This document shows positions 28,571 to 37,300 of a stretch of 64,000 bases of DNA, one piece after another (position 1 is the stretch's first letter; every line of letters begins with the position of its first letter). The notes below the pieces were generated by a model. The model saw nothing but the letters and a program-made list of their open reading frames with translations. It was not told the origin of the DNA and searched no databases. The DNA lies in contig MOXJ01000005.1 in NCBI GenBank assembly GCA_002507565.1, forward strand, positions 34,596 through 98,595. Direction: 5' to 3'. The position numbers and the translations under genes were made by a program. The stretch comes from Candidatus Reconcilbacillus cellulovorans. GTDB lineage: Bacteria; Bacillota; Bacilli; Paenibacillales; Reconciliibacillaceae.

Positions 28571-29756
28571 GGTCCTTCACCTCCGACGAGTCGTCGCGCC
28601 CGTCCGGCGAAACGTCGCCGCCGCTGTCCGCTCCGCCGTCGTCCGTTCCGGAGACGTCTGCTTCGGGGACGTCCGCTTCGGGGACATCCGCTTCGGGGAC
28701 GTCCGACCCGCCGCCGTTCGACGTTTCCGGCCCCGCATCGCCTGCGGCCTCCGTCTTGCGCTCCTGCGCCGACGCCGCTTGCGCCGGTTTCGCGCGGCCG
28801 ACCCACGGCACCGGCTCGCCGGCCGTCAGCTTCAGGAAGATTTCTTCCAGCGTCAGGCTCGCGCGGCGCATCTCCAGAATCGGCATGCCCTGCTGCGCCA
28901 GCCGGAAAAACAGCGCCTCGCGAATGTCGCGGTTACCCCTGGCGGTCACCCGCACGCGGACGACGCCCGGTTCGGGCGGCGCGCCGTCTTTTTCCTCTTG
29001 AACGCGAAAAACGTTGGACGTTTCCCGGATCGTCCGCAGCACGTCGGCTTTGTCGCCCCGGACTTCCAGCACAACCTCGAACCGATCGGCCATCGACTGC
29101 GCGATCTGATCCGGCTGCCCGTCCATCACGATCCGCCCCTGGTTGATGATCAGGACGCGGTTGCAGATCGCCTGAACTTCCGGCAAAATGTGGGTGCTGA
29201 GCAGCACGGTGTGGTTGTTGCCGAGCTCCCGGATCAACTCGCGGATTTCGATGATCTGTTTCGGGTCGAGCCCCGACGTCGGTTCGTCGAGCACGAGCAG
29301 GTCGGGCTTGTGAATGATCGCCTGCGCCAGGCCGACGCGCTGCTTGTAGCCTTTCGACAGGCTGCGGATGATTTGCCGCTCGCGTCCTTTCAAGCCGAGC
29401 TTCTCGATCACTTCACCGATGCGGCGCTTCTGCTCGCGCACCGGAACGTCGCGCAGGTCGGCGACGAATTTCAAATAGGCGCCGACGGTCATCTCCGGAT
29501 ACAAAGGCGGCGTTTCCGGCAAATAGCCGATCTTGCGGCGCGCCTTGCGCGGATGGTCCGCCATCGACATGCCGTCGACGAGAATACGGCCGCGCGTCGG
29601 GTTTAGATACCCCGTAATCATGCGCATCGTCGTCGTCTTGCCGGCGCCGTTCGGCCCGAGAAAACCGACGATTTCGCCGCGGCTCATCGAAAAGTCGATG
29701 TCGTAAACCCCCCGCTGGTTTTCGTACACTTTGCTGACGCGGGAAACTTCCAGCAC
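28563..29756 (-). CDS. ABC transporter ATPase (GldA-like) with repetitive acidic tail
   Basis: A 397-residue ATPase: Walker A GPNGAGKTTTM, signature LSKGYKQRVGLAQA, Walker B LLVLDEPTSGLDP and the switch histidine in LSTHILPE. The DUF4162-like region after the core is present. The last 70 residues are a low-complexity acidic extension containing VPEAD three times in tandem, encoded by a 15-bp repeat. GTG 29756 is preceded by GGGAGG. It is the first gene of the four-gene operon. Confidence 0.9.
   Translation of the reverse strand: MLEVSRVSKVYENQRGVYDIDFSMSRGEIVGFLGPNGAGKTTTMRMITGYLNPTRGRILVDGMSMADHPRKARRKIGYLPETPPLYPEMTVGAYLKFVADLRDVPVREQKRRIGEVIEKLGLKGRERQIIRSLSKGYKQRVGLAQAIIHKPDLLVLDEPTSGLDPKQIIEIRELIRELGNNHTVLLSTHILPEVQAICNRVLIINQGRIVMDGQPDQIAQSMADRFEVVLEVRGDKADVLRTIRETSNVFRVQEEKDGAPPEPGVVRVRVTARGNRDIREALFFRLAQQGMPILEMRRASLTLEEIFLKLTAGEPVPWVGRAKPAQAASAQERKTEAAGDAGPETSNGGGSDVPEADVPEADVPEADVSGTDDGGADSGGDVSPDGRDDSSEVKDRA
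28656..28700 (-). repeat. 15-bp tandem repeat (three copies) in the ABC ATPase gene
   Basis: Three head-to-tail copies of a 15-bp unit of the form gtccgcttcggggac, in frame, encode the pentapeptide repeat VPEAD. The copies differ at single positions. Copy number could vary between strains. Confidence 0.85.
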
Positions 29757-29898
29757 GTTGTCGACCTCCCATCGTTAGCGATTGCGGTCGGGCTGTCCCC
29801 TTTCAATTTACGCGGACAACCCTAAAACAACCTTAGCGAAAGCTGAAACGAAGCTTAAAGCGACGGCCGACGGACTTCGAGTGCCGCCCGGCGCCGGT

Positions 29899-30255
29899 TC
29901 AGTAACTGATCAGCGCCGCCATCAGCAGCCCGGCAGCAAAACTGAGCCGCGAGGCGAAGACGGCAACAGCCACATTGCCGGCCGGAATCTCGGAGACCGC
30001 TTTAAACGGCGTCAGCCATTCGAACAGGTAAAACATAAGCACCTGGAATAAAATTCCGATCGCGCCCCACAGCGCCAGGTCCGCGAGGCCGACCGAATGA
30101 AAGACGGCGGACGCCAGGACGAGCGACAGCCCGACGATTTTGCCGCCGAGGTCGTACGCCGCCGCCCGGGCCGCGTCGCGTTTCTGTGGATCACTCGTCG
30201 CCGCGCCTTCGCGAAACAGGGCGACCAGCTTGTCGGTAATCCCTTTCGGCGACAC
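29899..30255 (-). CDS. DUF350 family membrane protein (YjfL-like)
   Basis: A 118-residue membrane protein with three hydrophobic segments (KIVGLSLVLASAVFHSVGLA; GAIGILFQVLMFYLFEWL; the C-terminal RLSFAAGLLMAALIS). The motif EIPAGNVAVAVFASRLS is typical of DUF350/UPF0719. The function is unknown. The GTG start at 30255 has a G-rich ribosome site. It lies between the U32 peptidase and the ABC operon, separated from the latter by 140 bp. Confidence 0.82.
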   Translation of the reverse strand: MSPKGITDKLVALFREGAATSDPQKRDAARAAAYDLGGKIVGLSLVLASAVFHSVGLADLALWGAIGILFQVLMFYLFEWLTPFKAVSEIPAGNVAVAVFASRLSFAAGLLMAALISY

Positions 30256-30267
30256 GACGTTCCCCCC

Positions 30268-32883
30268 TCATCCCGCCAGATGGCCGCGCGTCACACCGAG
30301 GCGGCGCAACGCCTTGAGCGTTTTCCAGACGTCTTCGGCTTCGATCTCGCCGGCGATCGCCCGGCGATACAGCTCGATCGTCTCGACGACGCGGTCCGCG
30401 GGCTCTTCCAGAAATTCAATACGGAAAAACCGCGCGCCGAGCTTCAGAAACGTCGGCAAAAATTCCGCGCCGGACTGCTCGATCGCGTTGTACACCGTGT
30501 TGCGGCACCCTTCGTCGACTCGCACGGGATGATCCATGCCGAGCCGGTCGCGCAGGCTGACGCGGTGCCGCTCGCATGGCCTTCCGCAGTTCGTATAGTC
30601 GGTGCCCTCGCTCAGAAACGCGCAATAGACGCAATGTTCGGTGTGAAACATCGGCAGATGCTGATGAATCACGATTTCGAGCCGCCGCGGATCCGAGCGG
30701 CGGACGAGCTCCGCCATTTGCCGCGCATTCAGGTCGTACGACGCCGTCACCCGCGCGCATCCGGATTCGACGAGCAGCCGGACCGTCTTGTGGTTGGCCG
30801 CGTTCAGCGAAAAATCGCCGATGAGCATCGGCGCCGGTTCGTTCGGCCGCTCGGCGCGGATGCGCCGGAAATATTCGAGAGCGCCGAGGTTGCGCACGAG
30901 CACCGCGTCCGGGCAGAGGTCGAGGATGCGGCGGAAATAGCCGTTTTCCCCCGGCATATGGACGCGCGGCACGGCCAGCGCGATCGGCTTGCCCGCCTCG
31001 CGCGCGATCGCGACCGCCTCCGGCATTTGCGCGAAAAATTCCGGGTCGGCGTAAATCCACGCGACGTCCGTGCCGCAGGCGGCGCGCACTTGTTCGAGCG
31101 TGCGGCAAAGCGCGACCAGCCGGGCGGCGGGTGAACCGTCCGTGTTTTCCGCTTCGTCCGATTCGTCGGCCGACGCCGGCGGCCAAAGCCCGGCTCGACT
31201 TTTCGCCGCCGTCTCCGCCTCGTCATCCGCCCGGCCGAAAGCGTCGGCATACGGATCCGCGTCGCGCCAGCGGTACTGCGGCGGCTTCCGTCGCTCCGCC
31301 TCGAGCAGCGATACCGCACGGCGGCGCATGTCGTTCAGCTCGCGGACCGCAACGGCGAGCCCGTCGGGAACATCGGACTCGACGGCTTCCAGCACAAACG
31401 GCGTACCGCCGAGCCTGCCGAACTGAGCGGCGAGCAGTTCCCGGTCGAGAGGCCGAGTCCGTGCCGGTTGAAGCGGCGACGCGCTTTCGACGACGACCGT
31501 CCTTCCGGTCGACGCGTCCGTCCATTCGGCGACAAGCGGCCGTCCCTCGCGGCCCGAAGCGCGGACGCGGACCGGAAACGTCCGGTACGGCCGGTCGGTT
31601 TCAAACGTCGCGCGCAGCTTGCGGTTAAGCGCGGGATCATCCGTTTTCCAGACGCGGTGACCGGGACGGATCCGTTTCAGATCGACGTCGCCGCGCCCCA
31701 TCACGACTTCGAACCGGCCGCCCGGCGCCTCGCCCTCCCATTTCCGGCCGTTTCTCCGCAGGTCGTACACCCGGCCGCCTTCTTCGTCGCTTTCCGGATC
31801 GCCGGCGTCGAACACGATGCCGTCGCCGCGCTTGAGCGGCGCCTCCAGGTCGACGACGACCGCGTCGGCCAACACTGCGCGCACGCGGCCGAGATAAACG
31901 CCGCGGCTTTTCGGAAACGTGCCTTCCACGACGCGCTTGTGGTTGGTGCCCTCGAGAAAGCCGGTCGTAAACCCGCGCGAAAAACTTTGCTGAAGCTCGC
32001 GCATCTCCTCGGCGGACAACCGCACCGGCCGTCCGGCGGTTGCGTCGTCGATCGCCTTCCGGTATTTCGCCGTCGTATTGGCGACGTATTCCGCGCTCTT
32101 AAGCCGCCCCTCGATTTTGAAGGAAGCGACGCCCGCCTCGATCAGCCGCGGAACGAGCTCGATCGCGGCCAAATCCATCGGCGACAGCAAATAGCGCACA
32201 TCGCCCATCGGCTTGACCTTTCCGTCGACGACCAGTTCGTACGGCAACCGGCACGCCTGCGCGCACTCGCCGCGGTTGGCGGAGCGGCCGCCCCACATTT
32301 CCGACGTGAGGCACTGGCCGGAATACGACACGCACAGCGCGCCGTGAACGAACACTTCGAGCGGCATGCGCGTCCGCTCGGCGATCATGCGGATGTGCTT
32401 CAAGCTGTTTTCGCGGCCGAGCACGACCCGTTCGACGCCGAGCGACCGCAGGAATTCGACCGCCTCCGGCGACGTCGCCGTCGTCTGCGTCGATGCATGG
32501 ATCGGCACATCCGGCGACAGCTCGCGGATGAGCCGGATCAGGCCGAGATCCTGCACGATGACGGCGTCGACGCCGGCTTCCACGGCGGCACGGATCAGCC
32601 GTTTCGCCTCGTCCAGCTCGTCTTCGAACACGAGAATGTTGAACGCCATATATCCTTTGACGCCGTATAGGTGCAAAAACGCCATCACGTCCGGCAGCTC
32701 GTCGGCCCGGAAGTTTTGCGCCCGGGCGCGCGCGTTGAACGTCTCGACGCCGAAGTAGACGGCGTCCGCGCCGCCCGCCACCGCCGCGCGCAGGCTGTCC
32801 CAGTCCCCGGCGGGGGCGAGCAGCTCAGGGCGGGAAACGGCAGAGTGCGGCGATTCCGGCGTTTTGCGCAGAAGCGTGACCAT
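30268..32883 (-). CDS. U32 family peptidase, long form (DUF3656; RlhA-like)
   Basis: An 871-residue two-module protein. The N-terminal TIM-barrel-like half starts with RPELLAPAGDWDSLRAAVAGG and has the U32 signature VFVHGALCVSYSGQC. DUF3656 follows in the middle. The second half repeats a U32-like cysteine cluster (HCVYCAFLSEGTDYTNCG, CERH). In E. coli a U32 protein, RlhA, is needed for hydroxylation of 23S rRNA C2501, so RNA modification is as likely as proteolysis. ATG 32883 is the family start; the ribosome site AGGAAGG is 10 bp upstream. A Glu/Asp-rich linker near residue 590 separates the modules. Confidence 0.87.
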   Translation of the reverse strand: MVTLLRKTPESPHSAVSRPELLAPAGDWDSLRAAVAGGADAVYFGVETFNARARAQNFRADELPDVMAFLHLYGVKGYMAFNILVFEDELDEAKRLIRAAVEAGVDAVIVQDLGLIRLIRELSPDVPIHASTQTTATSPEAVEFLRSLGVERVVLGRENSLKHIRMIAERTRMPLEVFVHGALCVSYSGQCLTSEMWGGRSANRGECAQACRLPYELVVDGKVKPMGDVRYLLSPMDLAAIELVPRLIEAGVASFKIEGRLKSAEYVANTTAKYRKAIDDATAGRPVRLSAEEMRELQQSFSRGFTTGFLEGTNHKRVVEGTFPKSRGVYLGRVRAVLADAVVVDLEAPLKRGDGIVFDAGDPESDEEGGRVYDLRRNGRKWEGEAPGGRFEVVMGRGDVDLKRIRPGHRVWKTDDPALNRKLRATFETDRPYRTFPVRVRASGREGRPLVAEWTDASTGRTVVVESASPLQPARTRPLDRELLAAQFGRLGGTPFVLEAVESDVPDGLAVAVRELNDMRRRAVSLLEAERRKPPQYRWRDADPYADAFGRADDEAETAAKSRAGLWPPASADESDEAENTDGSPAARLVALCRTLEQVRAACGTDVAWIYADPEFFAQMPEAVAIAREAGKPIALAVPRVHMPGENGYFRRILDLCPDAVLVRNLGALEYFRRIRAERPNEPAPMLIGDFSLNAANHKTVRLLVESGCARVTASYDLNARQMAELVRRSDPRRLEIVIHQHLPMFHTEHCVYCAFLSEGTDYTNCGRPCERHRVSLRDRLGMDHPVRVDEGCRNTVYNAIEQSGAEFLPTFLKLGARFFRIEFLEEPADRVVETIELYRRAIAGEIEAEDVWKTLKALRRLGVTRGHLAG

Positions 32884-33197
32884 GGCTTGTACGCCTTCCT
32901 CCACAACAAATGGCGGATGTCGGTCGGATTCGCATCCTTTTCGATTATAGCAGTCCGCCGCGCCTGCTGAAAACCCGACGGCGGAAAGAAAGGGGTGGAA
33001 AGCATCAAAAGCGGCATTTCGGGGTGTCGACGGGTCACAGGCCCGATCCAGTTGTACGAAATTTCTTAAATATCTATCGGAAATCTTGGAGTACCTCAAA
33101 AATGAGTACTATTCATCTTTCATTTTTTCAGATACAATCTAAATCGTGACCAGGCCTGGGATACAAAAAATTTCAACGCCAAGAGGTGAGTTTTTCC
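32884..33197. other. Divergent intergenic region with AT-rich promoter/operator area
   Basis: GC-rich up to about 33055, then AT-rich. Near 33095-33115 an interrupted inverted repeat with arms AGTACcTCA / TGAGTACT is followed by a T-rich run. It lies at or near the -35 region of a plausible promoter with -10 TACAAT at 33133-33138. No gene is seen. Confidence 0.45.
33133..33138 (+). promoter_or_regulatory. Candidate -10 element for the leader-peptide gene
   Basis: TACAAT with a weak TATTCA-like -35 at 17 bp spacing. An inverted repeat (arms AGTAC/GTACT) is adjacent to or overlaps the -35 area, which suggests a repressible promoter. Confidence 0.4.
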
Positions 33198-33461
33198 ATG
33201 AATGCTTGTCTGGAGCTTCGTCCGGGCTTTACGGAACTGGACGAACAAGAGCTGATAAAGCAGGAAGGCGGGAATCCGATTGTTCCGATTGTCATCGGTA
33301 TTTTCAGCGCTTGGGCATACGACACAGCCAATGAAATCGTAAAACAAGAGACCGGAAAGACAATCGGGCAGCATACGGCCGACTTCGTCAGGAATGCGTA
33401 TAATGGCATTCGCGATGCATACCAATCGGTTCGACAAACGTTGAGCCCGTATTTACCTTGA
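33198..33461 (+). CDS. Double-glycine leader peptide (putative class II bacteriocin or signal)
   Basis: An 87-residue precursor. Residues 1-25 form a double-glycine leader ending ELDEQELIKQEGG, which keeps Leu-12, Glu-8, Leu-7, Gly-2 and Gly-1 of the consensus cut by C39-domain ABC transporters. The mature part would be 62 residues, starting NPIVPIVIGIFSAWAYD and continuing as an amphipathic helix rich in Gln, Arg and Tyr. ATG 33198 has an AAGAGGTGAG site. The gene is AT-rich against a GC-rich background. It is followed by a hairpin and a membrane metalloprotease gene. No dedicated transporter lies in the window. Confidence 0.7.
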   Translation: MNACLELRPGFTELDEQELIKQEGGNPIVPIVIGIFSAWAYDTANEIVKQETGKTIGQHTADFVRNAYNGIRDAYQSVRQTLSPYLP

Positions 33462-33475
33462 TAGAATGAGTCATG

Positions 33476-33522
33476 CCTATGAGAGAGAACTGGCGGCCTC
33501 CATGGCTGCCGGTTCTCATAGG
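33476..33522 (+). terminator. Hairpin between leader-peptide and protease genes
   Basis: A long stem with arms CCTATGAGA.. and ..TCTCATAGG and an inner GGC/GCC-rich part, with no T-tract. It probably acts as an RNA-stabilising or attenuating element, so that the peptide is made in excess of the downstream protease. Confidence 0.55.
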
Positions 33523-33543
33523 AGAGAAAGGAGAGAATTTTTA

Positions 33544-34167
33544 ATGAAAATTACGTTTAGAATCCCGAATCAATCTGATTTTCTTTCTGAGCAGGATTGG
33601 AAGCCATTTGGAAATCCGTTTACCGTTAAAAATTTCTGGATTACTGTCCTAAAAATTTTACCAATTTTTATAATAATACCTTTTTCTATAGATTTATATT
33701 TTTCTTTAACATATGGGAGAGGATTTACCGACACTCTTGATTGGAGTCTCGGTGTAATTGTTCTTTACATGCTCGTTATCTTGGTTCTTCATGAGCTCGT
33801 TCATGCTTCTTTTTTTCCCGGAGGCCTTTTTTCTCAAAAAAGTTATGTCGGAATTTCCTTTCCCCATCTTGTCGCTTTCGCTTACTACGACGGTGTTGTG
33901 ACGCGAAACCGTTATCTCCTCGTGCTGCTTGCGCCTTTCACGATTCTTACAGTTATTCCGCTGTTGCTCATCTCCGTTTTCGGTCCGTCACTCTCTTGGT
34001 TTTCAAAACCCCTCATTCAGTTTGCTTATCTGAATGGTCTTGCTTCTGTTTATGATTTGTATAGTACTTTTAAGATTCTCAAAACTTTCAAGCGAAACGT
34101 CTACCTTCGCAGCACCGGAAAGCAACTGTTCTGGAAAGAAAAAAATCAAACTTCCCCCTCGATCTAA
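33544..34167 (+). CDS. DUF3267 membrane zinc-metalloprotease-like protein
   Basis: A 207-residue integral membrane protein with four or five hydrophobic segments. The zincin motif HELVHA (HExxH) lies at about residues 85-90 inside a membrane segment (VIVLYMLVILVLHELVHASF), the arrangement of DUF3267 putative zincin peptidases. The third ligand cannot be assigned with certainty. The ATG at 33544 has AAAGGAGAG upstream. It lies 80 bp after the double-glycine peptide gene and shares its low GC content. A role in maturing the peptide, in immunity or in sensing it is inferred from the pairing only. Confidence 0.72.
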   Translation: MKITFRIPNQSDFLSEQDWKPFGNPFTVKNFWITVLKILPIFIIIPFSIDLYFSLTYGRGFTDTLDWSLGVIVLYMLVILVLHELVHASFFPGGLFSQKSYVGISFPHLVAFAYYDGVVTRNRYLLVLLAPFTILTVIPLLLISVFGPSLSWFSKPLIQFAYLNGLASVYDLYSTFKILKTFKRNVYLRSTGKQLFWKEKNQTSPSI

Positions 34168-34269
34168 TGCCGCCGTCTGACTTTTCCGCCATTCGTCCCG
34201 TCGCTGGAAAGACGCGGAGAAGGCGGAGAAGGGCGGAGAAGCGAAGCCCCCGAAAACGTTCCCCCGATA

Positions 34270-34278
34270 TGGTATAAT
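34270..34278 (+). promoter_or_regulatory. Extended -10 promoter of the Dlt-like operon
   Basis: TGGTATAAT: a perfect TATAAT at 34273-34278 with the TGn extension. It lies 48 bp before the first gene of the operon. The -35 region is weak, as is common for extended -10 promoters. Three tandem copies of a GGCGGAGAA-type unit lie just upstream (about 34214-34243). Confidence 0.65.
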
Positions 34279-34325
34279 GAAGAAATCATACGGAAAGTCC
34301 GGTCTGCCGAACGGGGGAGCCGTCC

Positions 34326-37300
34326 GTGGCCGAACGTATCCGAAAAGCGGTGTTCCGGCGGTTGTCCGCCGTCCTAACGTCTGCCGCCTTGCCGTCCGTT
34401 CTGCTCGCAGCCGTGCTGCTTTCGACGCTGATGCGGCCGCTCGACTATGAAATCCGCCTGCTGTACGCCGTCGCCGACGCGCATTACGATCCGTCGGCCG
34501 TTCAACATTTGCGGCAGACGCTCGTCGCCGGCGTCCGCGTCGACGTCGCGCGTTTCGACAGGATCAGCCCGCTCCGGCTTTCGCGCTACGACGCCGTTTA
34601 CCTTGATCCGGCGCTCGCCGGAACGAATGCACTCGCCGAGCGAATTCCCGCGCTGCGCGCCTACGTTCGCGGCGGCGGGCATCTTTTTCTGGAAAACGAT
34701 TTGTTGCCGCACGTGCCCGCTGATCTGCTCGGCGGCGACGTGACGCGCGTGCGGGCCGGCAGCCGTCTCGACTGGACGTACCCGGAAACCGATCCGGACG
34801 CGGCAGGTTTGCAGGACGTCGTGCGCCGGTTCGCCGCCGACGTGGAGAGCCAGATCGGCGTCGGGACGATGCTGCCCGGTTTCGATTGGGGCTACGGGCT
34901 TTTGCCGCGCGAAGGCGGCGCGCGGTCGCTCGTGGATTGGAACGGCGTGTCGCTGTTCGCCGTTCACCGGTACGGCCGCGGAACGGTGTTTGCGGCGTCC
35001 GCGTTTTTGCCGAACCGGTACTATCCGACCGGGTACGATCTGGTCTCCGGTTTCGACGAAAAGCGAGGCTTCGCGGCGACGGCGGAAAAAATCGCGGCCG
35101 CCGGTCCGAAGCCGGGCGCAATCTACTTCGACCGGCAGCCGCGGCCGCCCCGGCCGTATTTCCATTTCGCGTTCGCGACGGCGAACGCGCTTTTGCGGAG
35201 CGAGTATGCGGCGTTCGTGTTCAAATCCAAATACGGTTTCGCCGTACGCAAGGTGCTCGGGCCGTACGGCCGGCCGGCGATGGCGTATCAGAACCATTTC
35301 GAGGCGATGGAAGGTTTTCGCGACCGCGAAGCGATCCGCTGGACCGAACTGCTGCGCGAATACGATCAGATTCCGTCGTTTTCGCTGATCCGCGCGGCGT
35401 TTACGTGGTATCGATGGACGGAGACCGTCGTCGTCCATTTGAATGAAGGGACGCGGGAAGCGCCGAAGTTCGCGGGGGAATTTCCGAATTCGTTTTACGG
35501 AAGCGGCACGTATTTGCTGAGCGGCGGACAAAAGATGACGGCCGCCCCGGCGCCGGTGCGCGTCCCGCTGGCGGAACCGGTCGATACCCCCTACCGTGCG
35601 GCGCCGGCGTTTCTGGACGCCGACGGCGACGGACGCGACGACCTGCTGGCCGGCAGCTCCGACGGCACCGTCCGCTTGTACCGAAACGTCGGCCGTGCGT
35701 CCGACAGGCGTACCGACTCCGGCGCGCCGCAAACGCCGGTCGGCGTCGCGCCGCCCGACGCGTTCGCCCCAGCTGAGACGCTGGTCGGCGACGACGGGGC
35801 TCCGCTTCGCGTCGAGAGCGGCTTTGCAGCGCCGGCGGCGGTCGATCTGGACAGCGACGGACGGCCGGAACTCTTGATCGGCTCTGCCGACGGCTTCGTC
35901 CGCGTGTCGCGGCGCCTGTCCGACCGCTCGCCGAACGGCGCCTGGTCGCGCCCGGAACCGCTGGCGGCGGAGGGGGAGCCGGTCCGAGCGCCCGGCGGCT
36001 ACGCCGTTCCCGCCATCGGCGATCTCGACGGCGACGGCGTCCCCGATCTCGTCGTCGGCGGCGCGGACGGACGGCTGACGTGGTTTCCCGGGCGATACGA
36101 AGACACCGGTCCCGGCGCCCTTGGTCCGGGTAACGCGGATAGAGGCGCAGACGCGGGCGGCGCGGACGGAAGCCGGGCGGACGGGAGGGCGCTCCGGTTC
36201 GGACGCGGCCGGACGCTCGCCGACACCGGGCTCGCCTATGTCGCGCCGGCCGTCGGCGACCTCGACGGCGACGGGCGGGCCGAGCTTATCGTCGGCAATC
36301 GCGAAGGCGATCTGGTATTATATGAACAGGAAGCCGACGGCGTCTGGACGGCCCGCGGGCCGATCGAAGGCGACTCGCCGAACGCCGTCGGCACGCACGC
36401 GCTCGTCGGCGGCCGCTATTCCGCGCCGCTCGTCCGCGACGCGAACGGCGACGGTCGGCCCGACCTCGTCGTCGGCCAACTGGAATACGGCCCCGCCGTT
36501 GCGTTGGACGATCCGGCGTTTCCGTACCGCGCGCAGCTGGACGAATTTCTGGCGTACGCGCGGGAACACCGGCTGGAGCTGATCCCGCATCTGTTCACGC
36601 ACCACTTCCGGACGGCGAACGCCGAGCGGGAGGAAATCGCGCTGCACCGGCAAATGTTCCGGGCGCTCGGCATCCCGTGGGAACTTACGGGCGCGAACCA
36701 ACATACGTGGCGCGTCAACGCGGCCGATCCGCTCCAGACGTTCCGCGTCGAGAGCGAAGCGGGCATCTGGTTCAATTTCGGGTTTCGGTCGCCGGGCGCC
36801 CCGGACGATCCGGCGTGGGGCTCCTCGTATTTGTGGGGAATGCCGTTTTTACTGGAAGCCGGGGGCTTGAACGGGCCGATGGTTCTCCATACGCCCGTCC
36901 GCGGCTTCGGCAACGGGCGCGCGCGCGGCGTCTACGAGTCGTACGTCCGGTTCGACTTGCCGATCGATTATTTCGAACACGTGGAATACCATTTTCCCGA
37001 CCGCGTCGGCGAGCTGCTCGCCTTCGTGCGGGAACTCGACCGCATCCGCGACGAAGCCGATTACAATTTCGTGAGCGAACCGCAGCTGGCTCGTTCGGCG
37101 CTGACGGCGCTGCTCGGCGACGTGCGCGTACGCCAACCGCTCGCGTCGTGGGTGTGGGACCGGTTGCGCGATTTTTTACGCGGCGGTTTTCATTTCAACA
37201 TTCGCCTTGTTCCCGACACGCGCCGCGTGCCGGCCGAACTGGCGGGAGGCTATCGCGACGCGCCGGGCGTGTCCGTCGAACCCGGAACGCCGCTGGCGGG

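Noticed and set aside
34210..34245. Short tandem repeats of GGCGGAGAA considered as CRISPR or iteron-like
   Set aside because: Only three 9-10-bp units with no spacers. It is probably a simple duplication upstream of a promoter.
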